This document shows positions 13,864-20,111 of a stretch of DNA of 20,111 bases, piece after piece. The position numbers and the translations under genes are program-made. Positions within the stretch are counted from its first letter, which is position 1; each line of letters opens with the position of its first letter. The stretch lies in assembly GCA_958453935.1 (NCBI GenBank), contig CAUDZT010000042.1, positions 1 through 20,111 of the forward strand, read 5' to 3'. The DNA comes from an uncultured Collinsella sp. (GTDB lineage: Bacteria > Actinomycetota > Coriobacteriia > Coriobacteriales > Coriobacteriaceae). Below the pieces are notes generated by a model. The model worked only from the letters and a program-made list of their open reading frames with translations. It did no database searches and was not told where the DNA came from.

Positions 13864-15066
13864 ATGCAGATTACCTCAGGCCTGCCTGAAGGCTTTAACG
13901 CCGGCGCGTACGACATGATTGTCGTCGGTGCTGGATATGCCGGTGCCGTTTGCGCCCGCCGTCTTGCCGAGACCATCGGCTATCGTGTTGCCGTTTTGGA
14001 GCGCCGTAGCCGCATTGCGGGCAATGCCTATGACTGCACTGACGAGGCCGGAATCCTGATCCACGAGTACGGTCCGCATATCTATCACACCTTTAACGAG
14101 CGCGTGCACAATTTCCTGTCGCGCTTTACCAAGTGGACGGATTATCAGCACAAGGTGCTCGCCAACATCAACGGCACCCTTATGCCCGTGCCCTTCAACC
14201 ACGCGAGTCTCAAGCTCGCCTTTGGTGACGAGCGCGGCGAGGAGCTGTATCAGAAGCTCGTGGAGACCTTTGGCAAGGATGTCAAGGTGCCCATTATGGA
14301 GCTGCGTAAGAAGAACGACCCCGACTTGGCCGAGGTCGCTGATTACGTCTACGAGAACGTCTTTTTGCATTACACCATGAAGCAGTGGGGCCAGACGCCC
14401 GACCAGATCGATCCCTCGATCACCGGTCGCGTTCCCGTCTTTGTGGGCGACGATGACCGCTATTTCCCGCAGGCTCCCTTCCAGGGTATGCCGCAGGACG
14501 GCTACACGGCGCTGTTCGAGCATATGCTCGACCACGACCTGATCGACGTGTTCTGCGACGTGGACGCCCGCGATCTCTTTGAGATCGACGAGACCACCGT
14601 CAAGATCGGCGGCAAGGTCTACGGCGGCGAGATCGTCTATACCGGTCCGCTCGATGAGCTGTTCGACCTTGACCTGGGCGCTCTTCCGTACCGCACGCTC
14701 GATATGAAGTTCGAGACGCTTGATATGGACCAGTTCCAGCCCGTGGGCACCGTCAACTACACCACGAGCGAGGACTACACGCGTATCACCGAGTTCAAGA
14801 ACATGACCGGTCAGGTTTTGCCCGGCAAGACCACCATCATGAAGGAGTACTCCAAGGCCTATACGCCCGGCTCGGGCGAGACGCCGTATTACGCCATTCT
14901 TGAGCCCGAGAACCGTGAGCTCTATGAGCGCTATCTTGAGCGCGTCCAGAACCTGACAAACTTCCACCCGGTGGGTCGTCTGGCCGAGTATCGTTACTAC
15001 GATATGGATGCCGTGACCAATTCCGCCCTCGATCTTTCGGATGAGATTATCGCCTGCCATGCATAA
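13864..15066 (+). CDS. glf: UDP-galactopyranose mutase
   Basis: A 400-residue flavoprotein. It has the FAD-binding VGAGYAGAVCARRLAE (21-36), ERRSRIAGNAYD (46-57), EYGPHIYHT (68-76) and PVPFN (108-112), and near the C-terminus RLAEYRYYDMDAV, all UDP-galactopyranose mutase signatures. The enzyme isomerises UDP-galactopyranose to UDP-galactofuranose, a precursor for galactofuranose-containing surface polysaccharide. About 15 residues precede the usual family start. AAGGAG lies 5 bases before ATG 13864, supporting the longer form. The next gene, a glycosyltransferase, overlaps its 3' end, so the two are probably one transcript. Confidence 0.96.
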   Translation: MQITSGLPEGFNAGAYDMIVVGAGYAGAVCARRLAETIGYRVAVLERRSRIAGNAYDCTDEAGILIHEYGPHIYHTFNERVHNFLSRFTKWTDYQHKVLANINGTLMPVPFNHASLKLAFGDERGEELYQKLVETFGKDVKVPIMELRKKNDPDLAEVADYVYENVFLHYTMKQWGQTPDQIDPSITGRVPVFVGDDDRYFPQAPFQGMPQDGYTALFEHMLDHDLIDVFCDVDARDLFEIDETTVKIGGKVYGGEIVYTGPLDELFDLDLGALPYRTLDMKFETLDMDQFQPVGTVNYTTSEDYTRITEFKNMTGQVLPGKTTIMKEYSKAYTPGSGETPYYAILEPENRELYERYLERVQNLTNFHPVGRLAEYRYYDMDAVTNSALDLSDEIIACHA

Positions 15067-16090
15067 AGTCATAACATTCGGTATTCCCTCGTATAACGCC
15101 GCTAAGGACATGGACCATTGCATTACCTCCATCTTGGAGGGGAGCAATTATGCCACCGATATCGAGATTATCGTGGTGGACGACGGCTCCAAGGATGAGA
15201 CGGCCGCCAAGGCCGACGAGTGGGAGGCCCGTTATCCTGGAATCATCCGCGCGGTGCACCAGGAGAATGGCGGCCACGGTATTGCCGTCCTTTCGGGTCT
15301 GCGCGAGGCGCAGGGCACCTACTACAAGGTTGTCGACTCGGACGACTGGCTTGACGGCGCTGCCCTTTCGACCATGCTGTCGATTCTGCGCGGCTTTGAA
15401 GAGCGCGACCAGCGCGTTGACCTGTTTATCTCGAACTACGTGTACGAGAAGGTTTACGAGGGTACTCATACTGCCATTGGTTACAAGTTTGCCCTGCCGC
15501 GAAAAAAGATCTTTACCTGGGACCAGATCGGCCATTTCCGTTTGGACCAGAATCTGCTCATGCACAGCCTGTGCTATCGCACAGATGTGCTGCGCGAGTC
15601 CAACCTGCCCATGCCGCCGCACACGTTCTATGTGGACAACATCTACGCCTACGTGCCGCTGCCGCGTTGCAAGACCATGTACTACGCCGACATCGACCTC
15701 TATCGCTACTTTATCGGTCGCGAGGGCCAGAGTGTCAACGAGGCCACGATGGTCAAGCGTCTGGACCAGCAGTTCCGTGTTACGCGTATCATGATGGAGT
15801 CGTACCACCTGTACAGCGATGTCGAGTCGTCGCGTCTGCGTTCGTACATGATGGGCTACTTCACCATGATGATGGCGATCTGCTCGGTGCTCACCAAGCT
15901 TTCCGACGAGGATTTCGCCGATGAGCGCCTGAAGACGCTATGGAGCGATTTAAAGGCCTACGACGAGCGCATGTATCGTCGTGCTCGCTACGGCGTGGTC
16001 GGCTTCTTCACTAACCTCCGCGGTCGTGCCGGAGACAAAACCACACTCGGCCTATACCGTCTTGCCTCAAAGATCTTCAAATTCAACTAA
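15059..16090 (+). CDS. Family 2 glycosyltransferase
   Basis: A 343-residue protein starting MHKVITFGIPSYNAA. It shows the GT-A fold signature IIVVDDGSKDET (VDDGS at 40-44), HQENGGHG (67-74) and the metal/nucleotide-sugar DxD-type motif VVDSDDW (91-97). No membrane helix is obvious, so it likely works at the inner membrane face. ATG 15059 overlaps the last 8 bases of glf; ATG 15041 in the same frame would add six residues, and neither has a clear ribosome site, so expression probably relies on coupling to glf. The donor may be UDP-galactofuranose, given its neighbour, but this is inference. Confidence 0.88.
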   Translation: MHKVITFGIPSYNAAKDMDHCITSILEGSNYATDIEIIVVDDGSKDETAAKADEWEARYPGIIRAVHQENGGHGIAVLSGLREAQGTYYKVVDSDDWLDGAALSTMLSILRGFEERDQRVDLFISNYVYEKVYEGTHTAIGYKFALPRKKIFTWDQIGHFRLDQNLLMHSLCYRTDVLRESNLPMPPHTFYVDNIYAYVPLPRCKTMYYADIDLYRYFIGREGQSVNEATMVKRLDQQFRVTRIMMESYHLYSDVESSRLRSYMMGYFTMMMAICSVLTKLSDEDFADERLKTLWSDLKAYDERMYRRARYGVVGFFTNLRGRAGDKTTLGLYRLASKIFKFN

Positions 16091-16122
16091 CTGCCGAGTA
16101 ATCGCTGCTGTTAGGTTGACTG

Positions 16123-16232
16123 GGCCCCTTGGCCTTTAGTTTGCTACTGCGAACAGTCCTGCTCGCACGGAAAGCATATTAAGTGCTTTCCGGCTCGTGC
16201 GGAACTTGTATCAAACTAACGGCCAAGGGGCC
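16123..16232. repeat. Nested palindrome with 21-bp arms, 3' of the glycosyltransferase
   Basis: The arms 16123-16143 and 16212-16232 pair over 21 positions with one mismatch (16135 against 16220). Inside is a perfect 9-bp hairpin (16168-16176 with 16184-16192), extended by four more pairs after a bulge (16165-16168 region with 16197-16200, which competes for one base). It starts 33 bases after the glycosyltransferase stop, without a U-run. Confidence 0.8.
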
Positions 16233-16325
16233 TCTGCTATAAGAATCGATTGTCAGGTTAGTTGAATTTGAAGACCTTAGACGCGCGGTACACAGGGGCC
16301 TGAGCTGAAAAGAATAAGGTTGGAA
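16233..16325. other. Spacer between two large palindromes
   Basis: This 93-bp stretch between two large inverted repeats has ordinary AT content and no frame, promoter or motif that I recognise. Confidence 0.5.
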
Positions 16326-16454
16326 GTCGGTCGGAGGCGGGCGGGCATTACGTTTGTCGCGAGTTCCGCATGCAAAGAAGGCCACTTAATGTGGCCTTCG
16401 TCTTGCATAGGACTGTAGAGCAGCAAACGTAATGCCCGCCCGCCTCCGACCGAC
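16326..16454. repeat. Nested palindrome with perfect 31-bp arms between convergent genes
   Basis: The arms 16326-16356 and 16424-16454 are perfectly complementary over 31 bp. The interior carries a second structure: ATGCAA (16370-16375) pairs with TTGCAT (16403-16408), then a perfect 9-bp stem (16377-16385 with 16391-16399) with a TTAAT loop. On the minus strand the inner stem is followed by TTCTTT, so it can serve as a terminator for the hydrolase gene, whose stop is 13 bases from the outer arm. Confidence 0.87.
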
Positions 16455-16466
16455 GGACGAGTGAGA

Positions 16467-17468
16467 TTACCTCGCGGCGCCGGGGATGCCGTGGGAGGTT
16501 TTGGCGGTTTTGGCTCCATTTACGATGGCGGTTTCCAGGGCCCTTACGGCGAGCATGCCCAGCAGGTCTAGGGGAACGGCGGCGCTTGCCTGGGCGCCCA
16601 GTTTGCCGCTGGCGAGGGTGTAGATGGTGTCGCCGTCGTTGGTGGTGTGCGTGGGACGGATGGCGTGTGCGTAGGCGTCTGCGGCCATCTGAGAGACCTT
16701 GGTGGCTTGTGCCTTAGTGAGCTCCATGTTGGTGACGATGCAGCTGATGGTGGTGTTGGTGCGGTCGAGCGGCATCTGCATGGATCCGGCGGCGGCAAAG
16801 GCTGCGAGTTCCATGTCGACGATCTGGTCGCTATCGGCTGCGGCGCGCATACCGGCGACCCACTCGCCGGTGAAGGGGTCGACAACGTTGCCACAGGCAT
16901 TGACTGAGACCACGGCGCCCACCTTGACGGGGCCGAGCGCCACGGCGGCGGCTCCAAGGCCGGCCTTCATGCAGGTGGCAGATCCCATGAGCTTACCTAC
17001 GGTGGCGCCGGTGCCGGCGCCCACGTTGCCCTGCTCGAGCGAGGCAGGGGTGTGGTCCAGTGCCTCACGCACGGCAGCGATACCGGCCTCGATGTCGGGA
17101 CGCACCGTGGGGTCGCCAAAGGCAAGGTCGAAGATGCAGCTGGAGCACACGATGGGCACCTGTGTGGGACCGACGGGCAGGCCGATGCCGCGGCTCTCGA
17201 GCTCGCGGGCCACGCCGCTTGCGGCCTCCAGACCAAAGGCCGATCCGCCCGAAAGGCAGACGGCGTGGACCTTGTCGACGGTGTTCTCGGGACGCAGCAG
17301 GTCGGTCTCGCGCGAAGCGGGGGCGCCGCCGCGAACGTCGACACCGCCGGTGGCGCCCTCGGGCGCTACGATTACGGTGCAGCCGGTGCCGGCCTTCTCG
17401 TCGGTATAGTTGCCATAGCAAAAGCCATCGACATTGCAAACATCGATGGCTTCGAGCAGTGTGTCCAT
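16467..17468 (-). CDS. P1 / NylC-DmpA-like Ntn hydrolase (peptidase S58-type)
   Basis: A 333-residue protein starting MDTLLEAIDVCNVDGFCYGN. It has GGVDVRGGAPASRETDLL (41-58), CLSGGSAFGLEAASGV (71-86), QGNVGAGTGATVGK (146-159) and RTNTTISCIV (236-245), the conserved blocks of P1-family hydrolases. Characterised members (DmpA aminopeptidase, NylC nylon-oligomer hydrolase) are made as precursors that cut themselves to expose a Ser or Thr nucleophile. In NylC the cut is between Asn and Thr; by position N238-T239 in the TNTT motif is the likely site here, which is inference. AGGAG lies 6 bases before ATG 17468, deciding this start over a longer open frame to 17753. The substrate is unknown; a beta-peptide or amide bond is expected. 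Confidence 0.87.
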   Translation of the reverse strand: MDTLLEAIDVCNVDGFCYGNYTDEKAGTGCTVIVAPEGATGGVDVRGGAPASRETDLLRPENTVDKVHAVCLSGGSAFGLEAASGVARELESRGIGLPVGPTQVPIVCSSCIFDLAFGDPTVRPDIEAGIAAVREALDHTPASLEQGNVGAGTGATVGKLMGSATCMKAGLGAAAVALGPVKVGAVVSVNACGNVVDPFTGEWVAGMRAAADSDQIVDMELAAFAAAGSMQMPLDRTNTTISCIVTNMELTKAQATKVSQMAADAYAHAIRPTHTTNDGDTIYTLASGKLGAQASAAVPLDLLGMLAVRALETAIVNGAKTAKTSHGIPGAAR

Positions 17469-17537
17469 GTTTTCTCCTATCGGTTTTCCGCCGCGCCATG
17501 TGCCCGGTCGGGATCCGTACGGTACGCCAAAATTGTA

Positions 17538-17560
17538 GGCGCTGGGGGATACCCAGCGCC
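17538..17560 (-). terminator. Terminator of the DJ-1-maf pair
   Basis: A perfect 9-bp stem (17538-17546 with 17552-17560) with a 5-base loop begins 8 bases after the maf stop. On the minus strand it is followed by TACAATTTTGG, with a short U-rich tract. Confidence 0.75.
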
Positions 17561-17568
17561 AGATGCAA

Positions 17569-18150
17569 TTACGAGAGTTTTTGAATCGCGCGTGCGACGC
17601 GAGCGATGGGCAAGCCCACCACGTTGTAGAAGTCACCCGAAATATCGTGCACAAGCATGCGGCCGCCTGTGCCTTGGATGCCGTAGGCCCCGGCCTTGTC
17701 CATGGGTTCGCCGGAGGCAACATAGCGCTCGATCTGCTCTTCGGTAAGCTCATAGAACGTCACGTCGGTCACATCGACAAACGACAGGCTCTCGGCGGCA
17801 TGCGGAGCTGTAGCGTCGCCGGCTTTAACGATGCAGACGCCGGTTGCGACCTGGTGCGTGCGGCCCGAAAGCTCGCGGAGCATGGTGCGTGCCTCGTCCC
17901 TGTCTGCCGGCTTGCCCAAAATTTGGCCGTCAAAGGTGACAATAGTATCGGCCGCGACGGTCAGTTCGTTGGGCTCGGCATGCTCGGCGGCAACGGCGGC
18001 GGCTTTGGCACGCGCCAAGCGCTCGACGAGTGTAAGCGGAGCTTCGCCATCAAAAGGCGTTTCGTCGATATCTGCGGGAATCACGCGAATGTCATAGCCC
18101 GCCTCGCGCATCAACTCGATGCGGCGCGGTGATTGCGAAGCCAAAATCAT
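17569..18150 (-). CDS. maf: Maf-family nucleotide pyrophosphatase
   Basis: A 193-residue product beginning MILASQSPRRIELMREAGYD, the Maf signature, followed by VAADTIVTFDGQILGKP (66-81) with the catalytic Asp68, and DKAGAYGIQGTGG (151-163). Maf proteins hydrolyse non-canonical or excess nucleoside triphosphates (dTTP/UTP class in the YhdE branch) to monophosphates and pyrophosphate. The ATG at 18150 shares its last bases with the stop of the DJ-1 gene (ATGA overlap), so translation is likely coupled. A terminator follows 8 bases after the stop. Confidence 0.93.
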   Translation of the reverse strand: MILASQSPRRIELMREAGYDIRVIPADIDETPFDGEAPLTLVERLARAKAAAVAAEHAEPNELTVAADTIVTFDGQILGKPADRDEARTMLRELSGRTHQVATGVCIVKAGDATAPHAAESLSFVDVTDVTFYELTEEQIERYVASGEPMDKAGAYGIQGTGGRMLVHDISGDFYNVVGLPIARVARAIQKLS

Positions 18151-18689
18151 AGCTGAATGCCCTCGGCGACCTTCTCGACGGCCTTGTCACCGGCGAGCGT
18201 GCGCAGCAGCTCAAGCGCAAAGGGGAGCGACTGGGCCATGCCGCTGGCGGTGATGATGTTGCCGTCTTGCGTAACCTTCTCGCCGGTATAGGCACCTTCG
18301 GGGAAGCTTTTCTCAAAGCCAGGGAAGCACGTGGCGTGGCGCCCCTCGAGTAGGTCGAGCTCGCCCAGGATAAACGGGGCGGCGCAGATGGCGGCAACGT
18401 GCTTGGTCGCGGCGAACTCGCAGACCACGTCGCAGACGCGCTGATCGGCACGCAGGTTGGTGGCACCGGGCAAGCCGCCGGGCAGCACGACGCAGTCGTA
18501 CTCGTCAAAGTTGATCTCATCAAAGAGCGCATCGCAGGTCACGGGGATCTGCAGCGAGCTTACGACCTCACGTGTGGGCATAATCGAGACGAGCGTGGCA
18601 CGCACACCGCCGCGACGCATGACATCGACCATGGTCAAGCATTCAATAGTTTCAAAGCCATCGGCGGCGAGAACGGCAACGCTGGGCAT
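18147..18689 (-). CDS. DJ-1/PfpI family protein
   Basis: A 180-residue product beginning MPSVAVLAADGFETIE. It has VDVMRRGGVRATLVS (21-35), YDCVVLPGGLPGATNLR (64-80) and the nucleophile elbow AAICAAPFIL (99-108). Cys102 and Glu16 correspond to Cys106 and Glu18 of human DJ-1, so the active site is intact. Members act as glyoxalase-III-like enzymes, deglycases or redox chaperones; the activity here is not decided by sequence. ATG 18689 is chosen because AAAGGA lies 7-8 bases upstream; the frame is open well beyond it but that part has no family similarity. Its stop overlaps the maf start by 4 bases. Confidence 0.92.
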   Translation of the reverse strand: MPSVAVLAADGFETIECLTMVDVMRRGGVRATLVSIMPTREVVSSLQIPVTCDALFDEINFDEYDCVVLPGGLPGATNLRADQRVCDVVCEFAATKHVAAICAAPFILGELDLLEGRHATCFPGFEKSFPEGAYTGEKVTQDGNIITASGMAQSLPFALELLRTLAGDKAVEKVAEGIQL

Positions 18690-18725
18690 GAGGGTTCCTT
18701 TCATAGGCGGCATACAATTAGCCGT

Positions 18726-18731
18726 CTTATA
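18726..18731 (-). promoter_or_regulatory. Possible promoter of the DJ-1-maf pair
   Basis: Read on the minus strand, TATAAG at 18731-18726 lies 37 bases before the DJ-1 start. GTGGCA 17 bases upstream of it matches TTGACA in four of six positions. Confidence 0.35.
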
Positions 18732-18795
18732 CCCCGAAGACCTCCGCTTGCCACGCTCGATTTCCCAATGATTTTTCTGAGCAATGATTGAGTGA

Positions 18796-20109
18796 CTAGT
18801 TGCGCCTAAGGTGGACGACGGTCTCGCAGTGGAAGGTTTGCGGGAACAGATCGACCGGCGTGATCTTGACGGGGGAGAAGGTACCTTCCTCGACAAAGCG
18901 CTTAAGGTCGCGTGCCAGGGTGGCGGGGTCGCAGCTCACGTAGGCGACATCGCGAGCGCTCGTGCTGGCGATAAGGTCGATCGCCTCGGGGGCGAGGCCT
19001 GCGCGCGGCGGGTCGACCACCAAGACGTCGGCATCCTGGTCGGGGAACTCGCGCACCGCGTCTCCGCCAATGACGTCGACGTTATCAAGCTTGTTGATTT
19101 CCAGGTTACGGCGCAGGTCGCGCACGGCCGGGCCGTAGGCCTCGACGGCGGCGACGAAGTCGCAGCGGCGGGCGAGCGGCAGGGTAAAGGTTCCGGCGCC
19201 GCAGTACAGGTCCACGGCAAGCTCGTCTTCTTGCGGGTCGAGCGCTTCCATGACAAGCTCGATCAAAATCTCAGCACCCTTGGTGTTGACTTGGAAAAAA
19301 GACGGGGCAGACAAGCGCATCTGACCCTCGGCGATATTCTCGGTCCATGAGCCCTCTCCGGCGAGCATTTCGACCTTGGAGACACGGCGGGCCTTCTTTT
19401 CGCCCTTGCTCATCACACGCACGATGCTCGTGGGATGAGCGGCGACCGCCAGCACGCGGGAGACTTGCGAGCGCGGAAAAGAGCCCGTGGGCGTCCAGAG
19501 TGCAACCTCGAGCGCCTTGGTGCGGCGCGATGCGCGAATGCCCACGCGTTCGAGCCCTAAGTCATGGCTGCCGCTTAGATAGTTGAGTGCGCCGACGACC
19601 GATTTGAGCGCCTTGGGAAAACGTTTATCGAACAGCGGGCACGCATCGACGGTCACGATTTTGCTGGGGTCGACACCGTGCATGCCAAGGCGCACGCGAC
19701 CGTTGACGACGGTCGGTTCGAGCTCGATTTTATTGCGGTAGCCCCAGTCGTCCTTGGTGTGGCAGATGGGCTGCACCAACTCATCGACCTGCTCAGGAGC
19801 GAACTTGCCGATGCGCTCGAGCGTGGAGCGCAGGTTTTGCTCCTTGGCGGCGAGCTGTGCCGTGCGTGAGAGATTGCCCCACGAGCAGCCGCCGCAGATG
19901 CCCACGTAGGGGCAGGGGGGCTGAATGCGATCGGGGCTCGGCTCCAGAATCTCGGTGGTGCGGGCGCGCATGAACGACTTGCCGTCCTGTACGACCTCGG
20001 CCTCGACGGTGTCGCCTGCCACGGCACCCTGCACAAAGACGGCTTTGCCGTTGTCGGCGTGCGCCAGCCCGTCGGCGCCGTAGGTCATCGATTCTATAGT
20101 GAGCTTCAT
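18796..20109 (-). CDS. rlmD: 23S rRNA (uracil-5-)-methyltransferase, RlmD/TrmA family
   Basis: A 437-residue protein. An N-terminal TRAM domain (about 1-55, MKLTIESMTYGADGLAH) is followed by a cysteine set for an iron-sulfur cluster (Cys66, Cys72, Cys75 in CPYVGICGGCSW, and Cys157 in DACPLF). The methyltransferase domain has FFQVN (271-275), the SAM loop VDLYCGAGTFTLPLA (299-313), VVDPPRAG (364-371) and the catalytic Cys393 in SCDPATLARDL. It methylates C5 of a uracil, most likely in 23S rRNA; RlmD and RlmCD-like members are hard to separate by eye. It starts three bases from the right edge, so its ribosome site and promoter are outside. It has a TAG stop 106 bases before the DJ-1 gene. Confidence 0.92.
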   Translation of the reverse strand: MKLTIESMTYGADGLAHADNGKAVFVQGAVAGDTVEAEVVQDGKSFMRARTTEILEPSPDRIQPPCPYVGICGGCSWGNLSRTAQLAAKEQNLRSTLERIGKFAPEQVDELVQPICHTKDDWGYRNKIELEPTVVNGRVRLGMHGVDPSKIVTVDACPLFDKRFPKALKSVVGALNYLSGSHDLGLERVGIRASRRTKALEVALWTPTGSFPRSQVSRVLAVAAHPTSIVRVMSKGEKKARRVSKVEMLAGEGSWTENIAEGQMRLSAPSFFQVNTKGAEILIELVMEALDPQEDELAVDLYCGAGTFTLPLARRCDFVAAVEAYGPAVRDLRRNLEINKLDNVDVIGGDAVREFPDQDADVLVVDPPRAGLAPEAIDLIASTSARDVAYVSCDPATLARDLKRFVEEGTFSPVKITPVDLFPQTFHCETVVHLRRN

Positions 20110-20111
20110 AT

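Noticed and set aside
13876..15147. Open frame of 423 codons antisense to glf
   Set aside because: No recognisable domain; glf on the plus strand is unambiguous, so this is a GC-rich shadow.
17469..17753. 95-residue N-terminal extension of the NylC-like hydrolase
   Set aside because: It would run into maf and across its terminator, lacks family similarity, and the internal ATG at 17468 has a good AGGAG.
18690..18896. N-terminal extension of the DJ-1 protein overlapping rlmD
   Set aside because: The extension has low-complexity Ser/Arg composition, overlaps the rlmD 3' end and has no ribosome site; MPSVAVLAADGFE is a normal family start.

Overview
The window looks like chromosomal DNA of a gut Coriobacteriia, most likely Collinsella or a close relative. 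This is inferred from the high G+C content, the strong GC-ending codon bias, the actinobacterial-type housekeeping genes and the short, frequently overlapping operons; no rRNA or other marker gene is present to confirm it. Sixteen full-length or near-full-length protein genes, one partial gene and one 30-residue membrane protein below usual gene-calling cutoffs were found. There are no tRNA or rRNA genes, CRISPR arrays, transposase genes or phage genes.

Layout. 1-1683 (-): secreted C69-family dipeptidase, cut by the left edge. 1990-3009 (-): lipid kinase (DagK/YegS type) followed by a tiny membrane protein, closed by a hairpin terminator. 3108-7445 (+): RNase D, a YugP-like membrane zinc peptidase, both subunits of exonuclease VII (xseA, xseB) and a HIT-family hydrolase. 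7487-9657 (+): a LysR-type regulator and an MFS transporter, visibly lower in G+C than their surroundings. 9778-12299 (+): two tandem, diverged acetate kinases, facing a convergent phosphotransacetylase at 12652-13632 (-). 13864-16090 (+): UDP-galactopyranose mutase overlapping a family 2 glycosyltransferase, transcribed divergently from pta. 16467-20109 (-): an Ntn-type P1/NylC-like hydrolase, a DJ-1/PfpI protein overlapping Maf, and an RlmD-type 23S rRNA uracil methyltransferase.

How the genes fit together. Pta and the acetate kinases form the acetyl-CoA to acetate route that makes ATP in fermentation. The first kinase has three substitutions in otherwise canonical phosphate/nucleotide-binding motifs, while the second is canonical. 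Glf and the glycosyltransferase suggest galactofuranose incorporation into a surface glycan. RNase D, exonuclease VII, Maf, DJ-1 and RlmD are nucleic-acid and metabolite maintenance functions.

The most unusual structure is non-coding. Four intergenic stretches (4290-4387, 12506-12636, 16123-16232, 16326-16454) are long nested palindromes of about 100-130 bp. Their outer arms are 15, 29, 21 (one mismatch) and 31 bp, and each encloses a second internal hairpin. Two of them have almost the same total length (131 and 129 bp) with unrelated arm sequences. Shorter perfect hairpins occupy the leaders of the dipeptidase and pta and the xseA stop codon.
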